Of a stretch of 27,410 nt of DNA, positions 22,478-27,410 are shown in pieces. The notes beneath the pieces are model-generated. The model was given only the letters and a program-made list of their open reading frames with translations, was not told where the DNA came from and ran no database searches. Position 1 is the first letter of the stretch, and each line of letters begins with the position of its first letter. The DNA comes from JAZKSG01 sp036626215 (GTDB taxonomy: Archaea > Thermoplasmatota > E2 > DHVEG-1): positions 1 to 27,410 of the forward strand of contig JAZKSG010000018.1 in the NCBI GenBank assembly GCA_036626215.1. Reading direction: 5' to 3'. The position numbers and the translations under genes were made by a program.

Positions 22478-22866
22478 ATGCCTTCTGATCCTATAAAGAA
22501 AAATAATTTAAACAAACATTTATACTATTTTCTAAGAGAATTTAGAAGTGACGATTTTTTCCATATTAGAACCTCATGGGGTTATATGGAAATTGTTCTT
22601 TTTGTGCTGTTAGAAAAGCTATAGGTCAGTTTCATAGTAAGCCATATAATGTCTGTTTGAAAGAATTTAAAAGAGGTCTAAAAGACGGTTATAAAAATTT
22701 TATAATTCTTGCTGATGATATCGGAAGCTATGGAGTTGATATAAATAAAAATATAATTGATTTATTAGATAGAATAACGAAAATTGATGGGGATTATTCA
22801 ATAGAGATTATGGGAATTCATCCAAAATGGATTGTTAAATATATAGATGGTTTTGAAGAGAAATAG
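22478..22866 (+). pseudogene. Broken methylthiotransferase-like radical SAM gene
   Basis: The frame from ATG 22478 reads ...YYFLREFRSDDFFHIRTSWG and then goes wrong. In another frame, YGNCSFCAVRKAIGQFHSKP and the following residues (FKRGLKDGYKNFIILADDIGSYGVD, MGIHPKWIVKYIDGF) continue the MiaB/RimO-like radical SAM pattern until a stop at 22866. The switch falls near 22582, exactly where the codon for the first cluster Cys (WG-C-YGNCSFC) should be: only two bases of it remain. The N-terminal UPF0004 domain and the C-terminal half with the TRAM domain are also missing. A simple sequencing error cannot explain loss at both ends, so this is a decayed remnant. Confidence 0.75.
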
Positions 22867-23038
22867 AATTTCTAGGATTTTTTCAATGAAATGGCAAAAA
22901 AAGAAGTAGTCAATTGGATGTTTTTTTAAAAAATTACAGGAACTTATATATAGATTAAAATACCATCAGGGGTAACTGAGGATAATAACTCCGCTAACTT
23001 TACTCTTTTAAAGAAATAATTTTTTGAGAGGAATTACA
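22867..23038. other. AT-rich gap with a TATA-like element and a GC-richer patch
   Basis: CTTATATATAG at 22944-22954 is a good TATA candidate. About 20 bases downstream begins a less AT-rich patch (22966-22996), with GAG and CTC as short inverted arms. No C/D or H/ACA boxes and no ORF with a normal start are seen. One frame of the patch is open to a stop at about 23019 and could be further debris of the broken radical SAM gene. I cannot decide. Confidence 0.25.
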
Positions 23039-24067
23039 TTATTTCTTTTGATCTAATAATCTGTTTAAATTCCTAGCTTTCCTTTTTTTCCAGTTGGATT
23101 GATGATAAACAAAACTTGCGATTAAAGGAAAAGCTATAGACGCCTCTGCGTATACCATCTGCTCGAAAGTATCATCTATCTTTCCCCATGAATGTGCCTC
23201 TTTTAAAGTTGATCCTGATAAACCTCCGTCTCTCACATCTGCAACCGTTATTTGAATTGCATACTTGTGCATATTAACATCTTTATTGATAATATCTGCT
23301 GATACTGTTACATCCTGTGCAAAATTTTTAGGGACTCCCCCTCCTATAATAAATACCCCTGTGTTCTTAGATTGGGATTTTATTTCAGTTAACTCCAAGA
23401 TATCTTTCACCGAATCAATACTAACCTTTCTTTCATTTTGTTTGTTATACTGATGGTGTAACAACCCAAAGCCAGCGCTACAATCCGAAAAGGCAGGAAC
23501 AAAAATAGGTACATGCTTTCTGTAACATTCTAAAACCACAGATTCTCTATTTGTTTTTTTTTCTTTTAGATGTTTACCCATCTCCATTATAAATTCTCTT
23601 GATGAGTAGACGCCATGATTTAGTTGATTAGCGATTTTAGATATTGTCATATCACAGATTCTTAAATCATTTTCATCAATAAATGTGTCATATATCCTAT
23701 CGATTCTTTTTTTTCTAAGTAGTTCATCGTTTATGAAGGGTGTCCCTCTATAATGGTTGAAACCTAAGCCTTCAAAAAAATCTTGATCAACTATTATTGC
23801 CCCTGAAGATATGATAACATCTACCATATTGTGTTTAACAAGATCAACGATTACTTTCTTCATTCCAGCACTGATTAGAGAGCCCGAAAGACACAATATT
23901 ATTGTGCAGTTTTTTTCTTCAATCATTTTTTTATAAATCTTTGCCGCTTGAGCTATATTCCTAGCTTGAAAAGACATTTTTTCAAAAAAGTCTATAATTG
24001 GTGTTGAGTCAAATTCTTTAACATCGATATGGCATATTTTCTCTGATAAAAACTCGTCTTTTTTCAT
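23039..24067 (-). CDS. Deoxyhypusine synthase
   Basis: A 342-residue enzyme that transfers the aminobutyl group of spermidine to a lysine of translation factor aIF5A, using NAD; with eukaryotes this is a hallmark of archaea. Conserved pieces are CLSGSLISAGMKKVIVDLV, IISSGAIIVDQDFFEGLG, GTPFINDELL, SREFIMEMGKHL, PIFVPAFSDCSAGFGLL, IIGGGVPKNF and DGGLSGSTLKEAHSWGKI, the last with the active-site Lys. The C-terminus is rich in Lys and Arg. The aIF5A gene is not in the window. The open frame extends to a TTG at 24079, but ATG at 24067 with GGAG six bases upstream is the better start. It is convergent with the broken radical SAM gene. A standard housekeeping gene inside an otherwise accessory stretch. 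Confidence 0.92.
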   Translation of the reverse strand: MKKDEFLSEKICHIDVKEFDSTPIIDFFEKMSFQARNIAQAAKIYKKMIEEKNCTIILCLSGSLISAGMKKVIVDLVKHNMVDVIISSGAIIVDQDFFEGLGFNHYRGTPFINDELLRKKRIDRIYDTFIDENDLRICDMTISKIANQLNHGVYSSREFIMEMGKHLKEKKTNRESVVLECYRKHVPIFVPAFSDCSAGFGLLHHQYNKQNERKVSIDSVKDILELTEIKSQSKNTGVFIIGGGVPKNFAQDVTVSADIINKDVNMHKYAIQITVADVRDGGLSGSTLKEAHSWGKIDDTFEQMVYAEASIAFPLIASFVYHQSNWKKRKARNLNRLLDQKK

Positions 24068-24353
24068 TTTCTGCTCCAATATCGCTTTTTTTGAACTCTG
24101 AATTGAGTAATCAGATATTATAATAAAAAAGATTTTAAATAAATATTTTTCGAATTTCGAATATTTACATTTTATCTCATTTTTAAAGATTGAACAGTTT
24201 GAGTTTCACTCTTTACAATTTTGAAAGTCCCGAAGTTTACCTTATAATTTTTTGAAATATAGATAAATAAAAATTGTAAATTGGAATATTTTTCTATAGG
24301 TAGGTAGTTTTAAAAGCATTATCAGCATTTATTTTGAATGTTGAGATGAGCGA
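24068..24353. promoter_or_regulatory. Divergent intergenic region with a TTCGAA repeat
   Basis: The region separates deoxyhypusine synthase (minus) from the M28 peptidase (plus). Near 24149-24168, TTCGAA occurs twice in tandem sharing the middle (TTCGAATTTCGAA), flanked by AAATATT and AATATTT. This lies beside the TATA-like ATTTATTTAAA on the minus strand that would serve deoxyhypusine synthase, so it could be an operator. The rest of the region is AT-rich with no RNA gene or ORF that I can support. Confidence 0.3.
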
Positions 24354-25307
24354 ATGTTAGATTTAATCAAAGACATATCGGGGGTTGGCTCTCACCCTGG
24401 AGGAAGTGAAGAAGAGAAAAAAGTTGCCGAATATCTAAGACGTTCAATTGAAAACTATTGTGATAATTTAGTTTTCGATGAATTTGAGTATACTGACGCA
24501 AAAAATATAGAAAAGAAATCTGTAAATGTTATTGGCGATTTTGAAAATCAGGCTGATAAGCGTATAATTGTTTGTACCAATATAGATACCATTAGAGATG
24601 TAGATGAAGTGGTAAATTTATGGGAAAAAAATATAAAAGATGTCTCCTCCGTCCCTTATGTTGAAGGTGCAAATGAACCTAACTCAGCTATTGCTTTTTT
24701 AATATATTTTGCTAAAAAAATCTCAGATATGAACTTAAATAAAAACCTTGAAATTGTTGGATTTGGCGCTCAGGAGGAATGGGATGCTAAATTAAATAGA
24801 GATTATAAAACTAATCTAAGTAAAAGAGTTAGAAAAAAAATGAAAAGATTAGGTTATCTGATGGGTTCAAGACATTATGTTCTGTCAAAAGGAATTGAAA
24901 ATATTGATTCTGTTATAGCAATTGATGCAGTTGGTATTGGGACACCAAAAAAAGTTATAAGAGATAGTTTTGGGAAAAGTACTTTACATTACTCATTATC
25001 TGGTTTGGAAAATATTAAGATTCGGGGTTTTAGGTATAAGCCCGGTAAAAGAACCGTTGAAGTGATAGGATGCGATCATTTACCCTTCCGTTTGGCAGGT
25101 ACACCTAGTACATGGATTATCGCAACAAAAGGTAAATTAACTGAAAAAAATTTTTTGGGATACATACTAAATCATAACAATATACCCAATTATGGTACTT
25201 CTCAAGACACTTTTAGAAATCTACAGAGGGAAACCTCAGAAAAAATCATAAAAAGAAACTTTGACTTGCTTGCTACGGCATTGATTGATTTTATTAAAAG
25301 AAGATGA
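24354..25307 (+). CDS. Divergent M28-family metallopeptidase-like protein
   Basis: A 317-residue protein. SGVGSHPGGSEEEKKVAEYLRR at the N-terminus and the later order of motifs match M28 aminopeptidases. However, key metal ligands look changed. The HxD motif is VCTNIDT (no His; the Asp is kept), the GANDNASG motif is EGANEPNSA (Asp to Glu), EE is present in GFGAQEEWD, the next Asp is present in AIDAVGIG, and the final His motif corresponds to NHNNIPNYGTSQDT. CDHLPFRLAGTP is normal. The protein may therefore bind one metal or be inactive. It lacks a signal peptide, unusual for the family. It overlaps the TraB-like gene by four bases (ATGA), so the two are translationally coupled. Confidence 0.72.
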   Translation: MLDLIKDISGVGSHPGGSEEEKKVAEYLRRSIENYCDNLVFDEFEYTDAKNIEKKSVNVIGDFENQADKRIIVCTNIDTIRDVDEVVNLWEKNIKDVSSVPYVEGANEPNSAIAFLIYFAKKISDMNLNKNLEIVGFGAQEEWDAKLNRDYKTNLSKRVRKKMKRLGYLMGSRHYVLSKGIENIDSVIAIDAVGIGTPKKVIRDSFGKSTLHYSLSGLENIKIRGFRYKPGKRTVEVIGCDHLPFRLAGTPSTWIIATKGKLTEKNFLGYILNHNNIPNYGTSQDTFRNLQRETSEKIIKRNFDLLATALIDFIKRR

Positions 25308-25945
25308 ATATGATTAAAATTATAGGTATTGACCACACAGAAAAACGGGATGACCAGCTTAAAAAAATAATATATTCATTTAAACCAGATGCGATCTGTG
25401 TTGAACTTGACGAGCTTAGTTTTAAAATTATTACAGGACAGTTAACAGAAGAACAAGTAAGCTCCTATTTTTCAGATATTCCTTTAACTTTCAAATTGTT
25501 ATCACTTTATAAAGATAAATCTCAGAAAGTTGCATCAGTTGACAGAATGTGGGACTCTAAATTAGTTTATAAGCTATCCAAGAATTTAGATTTTGAAATA
25601 ATTCCTATTGATATTGACAAAAAAAAGATCTATTCAGAAGTAGAAAAAAATATCAGTTTTTCTGAGAAGATAAAGGTTCTAATTGAGGTTTTTAAAAAAT
25701 TGTTTTTTTCAGAAGAAAAAATGAAAAAATCTAATGAATCTGAAAAACGTTTTCCGGTTCTGAAAAAATATTTGATTGATAAGAGAAATGAATATATGTA
25801 TAATGAAATCAGAAGAAATGCTAGATTTTTTAAAAAAATTATAGTATTAATTGGTAATAATCACTTAATAAAATTAAAAAATCTTAGTGTAGAAGATGAA
25901 GAGGATATTGAATTAATACATCTCAAAGCTTTGAGAGAAATTTAG
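25304..25945 (+). CDS. TraB/GumN-like family protein
   Basis: A 213-residue protein. The N-terminal IIGIDHTEKRDDQLKKIIY corresponds to the conserved GTxH motif of TraB proteins, followed by PDAICVELDEL (the conserved ELD) and, near the end, DKRNEYMYNEIRRN and IVLIGNNHLIKLKNL, which fit the RDxxMA and VGxxH motifs. These His and Glu residues are thought to form a metal site in the erythromycin-esterase/TIKI-like superfamily. Many TraB proteins have C-terminal membrane helices; this one ends without them. The start overlaps the M28-like stop. ATG 25310 is an alternative start. It is joined to the next gene by a one-base overlap. Confidence 0.72.
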   Translation: MNMIKIIGIDHTEKRDDQLKKIIYSFKPDAICVELDELSFKIITGQLTEEQVSSYFSDIPLTFKLLSLYKDKSQKVASVDRMWDSKLVYKLSKNLDFEIIPIDIDKKKIYSEVEKNISFSEKIKVLIEVFKKLFFSEEKMKKSNESEKRFPVLKKYLIDKRNEYMYNEIRRNARFFKKIIVLIGNNHLIKLKNLSVEDEEDIELIHLKALREI

Positions 25946-27270
25946 TGTTATTATATTTTTTGGTGTTGATAAATTTGAGTTATGTTAAATATCTCAAAGA
26001 ATTAGAAAAATCTCAATTTTACAGTAAAGATGAAATAGAAAAGATACAAAATAAAAGATTGGAGTTTTTGATAAAGCATTCATACGAAAACATTCCATAC
26101 TTTCATGATCTTTTTAAAAAAAATAATTTAAAATCATCTGATATAAAAACCTATGACGATTTGGTTAAAGTTCCAATACAAAGAAGAGATTCGGTAAAAA
26201 ACAATTTAGACGGACTGGTTTCAAAATCTAGCAAAAAAGGTAGATTAATGAAAGATTTTACAAGTGGAGCTACGACGGGGGAACGCCTTAGGATTTATAG
26301 GGATCGGGATACTATCAATAGAGCTATTGCAGCGGAGATAAGGGCATACAAATGGTATAGTATCGACTATTTGAATGAAAAATTTTATTATCTACTTGGG
26401 GCAGATTATGATATTGAGTGGGAGAAAAAGTTTTGGAAAAAACTAAAATACTATTTTTCTAAAACCATAAAGTTAAGTCCTATTCAGTTGGATACAGATA
26501 ATTTTGAAGTTTTTTTATCTAAAATGAAAAAATATGATCGTCGCGTTCTTTATGGTACAGCATCAGGCACCTGCAGGTTGATTAAGGCTCTAAAGGCAAG
26601 AAACGAAAAAGTTGATATTGATATATTTTTAAATACGGATAATTTACTTCTAAAACAGCAAAGAAGTTTTATCAAGGATTTTTTTGATTGTGAAGTTTAT
26701 GATATTTATGGAACATCAGAAGTTTGGGCTGTAGCATTTGAATGTCCAGAGCATAATGGTTATCATTTGACATCTGAAAATGTCATCATGGAAATAGTTG
26801 ATGATAATAATGAGAGGGTTAATCCGGGTGAAAGAGGCCATATTCTTTTGACTGATCTAACAAATTATGTAATGCCTTTTATAAGATACGACATTGGCGA
26901 TATAGGAGTTTTGTCTGATGAAGTCTGTCAATGTGGTAGAAGTCTTCATTTGATGAAACCCGAACATAATTTACCTGTTTATCGTAATAATCAATATCTT
27001 CTATCTCTAAATGGAGAGAAAGTTTTTCTTCCAGAGTTGTCATTTATTCTGAATAATTTTAAAAAAGTCAGTAATTTCCAAATAATTCAGAAGGACGTAA
27101 AAGATATTGAACTAAAACTTGTAAAAGAGGAGGGATATGACAGCGATTATAAGGATTATATCAAATCAAATTTAATTGGAAAACTGGGTGATGTTGAAAT
27201 TACTTTTGATTACGTTGATGATATATCTCCTAATCGTAATGGAAAACATAAATATATAAAAAGAAAATAA
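25945..27270 (+). CDS. CapK/PaaK-like adenylate-forming enzyme
   Basis: A 441-residue protein starting at a GTG that overlaps the TraB-like stop (TAGTG). It resembles phenylacetate-CoA ligase and CapK. Visible parts are RLEFLIKHSYENIPYFHDLF, the nucleotide loop TSGATTGERL (about residues 109-118), YGTASGTC, VYDIYGTSE (adenine-binding region), PGERGHILLTDLTNY and MPFIRYDIGDIG, with a Cys pair CQCGRS following, and NRNGKHKYIKR near the C-terminus, which holds the usual catalytic Lys region. CapK-like members occur in polysaccharide and surface-glycan loci, where they are thought to activate acyl groups for transfer. The following partial sulfatase gene supports a glycan-related setting. The substrate is unknown. 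Confidence 0.82.
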   Translation: MLLYFLVLINLSYVKYLKELEKSQFYSKDEIEKIQNKRLEFLIKHSYENIPYFHDLFKKNNLKSSDIKTYDDLVKVPIQRRDSVKNNLDGLVSKSSKKGRLMKDFTSGATTGERLRIYRDRDTINRAIAAEIRAYKWYSIDYLNEKFYYLLGADYDIEWEKKFWKKLKYYFSKTIKLSPIQLDTDNFEVFLSKMKKYDRRVLYGTASGTCRLIKALKARNEKVDIDIFLNTDNLLLKQQRSFIKDFFDCEVYDIYGTSEVWAVAFECPEHNGYHLTSENVIMEIVDDNNERVNPGERGHILLTDLTNYVMPFIRYDIGDIGVLSDEVCQCGRSLHLMKPEHNLPVYRNNQYLLSLNGEKVFLPELSFILNNFKKVSNFQIIQKDVKDIELKLVKEEGYDSDYKDYIKSNLIGKLGDVEITFDYVDDISPNRNGKHKYIKRK

Positions 27271-27332
27271 ATGAAAAATTATGCGAATATTTTTTTGGGT
27301 GTTATAATTAAAAAATAGAGGGGAAACAAAGA

Positions 27333-27410
27333 ATGAAAAAAAAAAACGAAAATGACGGTAAAAATATTATCCTTATTTCAGTTGACTGTTTACGTGCTGA
27401 CCATCTGCAC
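27333..27410 (+). CDS. Sulfatase-like (alkaline phosphatase superfamily) protein, start only
   Basis: The first 26 codons are in the window. After a Lys/Asn-rich start the sequence NIILISVDCLRADHLH is the classical opening of sulfatases and related phosphotransferases, whose first metal ligand is the Asp of SVDCLRADH. AGAGGGG at 27317-27323 is a strong ribosome binding site ten bases before the ATG, and a TATA-like GTTATAATTA precedes it (27301-27310). The formylglycine-type motif that would separate sulfatases from other members lies beyond the window edge. Possible roles include removal of sulfate, or of phosphoethanolamine-like groups, from surface glycans. Confidence 0.75.
   Translation, partial: MKKKNENDGKNIILISVDCLRADHLH

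Noticed and set aside
27271..27318. A 15-residue ORF directly after the CapK-like stop
   Set aside because: It has no ribosome binding site of its own, contains low-complexity residues, and ends just before the sulfatase ribosome binding site; length alone gives no support.
1..27410. CRISPR arrays, insertion sequences, transposases or integrase attachment sites
   Set aside because: No regularly spaced direct repeats, transposase motifs or duplicated tRNA ends were seen anywhere in the window.

Overview
The window is AT-rich (GC roughly one third by eye) and reads as archaeal. It has deoxyhypusine synthase, an archaeal-style C/D box guide RNA, an Lrp/AsnC regulator, a stand-alone pyruvate-kinase C-terminal-domain protein, TATA boxes about 25 bases before starts, and leaderless or GAGG/GGTGA-led starts. 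Two secreted clan CD cysteine peptidases (gingipain-like C25 and caspase-like) together with a bacterial-type NAD-dependent DNA ligase suggest a sediment Thermoplasmatota lineage, such as marine benthic group D relatives. That placement is an inference from gene content; no rRNA gene is present.

Layout. 1-252: unexplained GC-richer stub, then a T-rich, A/T promoter region. 253-2831: membrane-anchored C25 peptidase and a PAP2-like membrane phosphatase. 2860-6258 (minus strand): class V aminotransferase, Lrp/AsnC regulator, Sir2 deacylase and a SAM methyltransferase. 6359-9746: divergent protein kinase-like protein, C/D box sRNA (7249-7325), HD-domain nucleotidase (minus), PurM/HypE-like protein and DUF72 protein. 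9867-13655: DNA-repair pair, PolX (polymerase plus PHP) and LigA. 13676-15813: pyruvate-kinase C-terminal-like protein, HAD phosphatase and a cysteine-rich ferredoxin-like protein. 15932-17398: secreted caspase-like peptidase with a calcium-loop and a beta-sandwich tail.

From about 17.4 kb the window looks accessory. A palindrome-flanked promoter drives a 36-residue ORF with a near-consensus ribosome binding site. Downstream lie a radical SAM/SPASM enzyme, an all-helical protein of unknown family, and an overlapping degenerate phosphoribosyltransferase-like protein. I read this as a candidate archaeal RiPP (ribosomally made, radical-SAM-modified peptide) locus and as the best candidate here for an undescribed system. 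It is followed by a flavin reductase-like protein, a C45-type Ntn hydrolase, a broken methylthiotransferase-like radical SAM gene, deoxyhypusine synthase (minus), and a tightly coupled set: divergent M28 peptidase, TraB-like protein, CapK/PaaK-like adenylate-forming enzyme and the start of a sulfatase.

The strongest RNA result is the C/D sRNA. Its D guide has eight contiguous Watson-Crick matches to the universal 16S rRNA string CGCCCGUC. The box D+5 rule points at C1402 (E. coli numbering) in the decoding centre. Most transcription units are short, with their own promoters. Clear translational coupling is seen only for the helical/PRTase-like pair (29-base overlap) and the M28/TraB/CapK trio.
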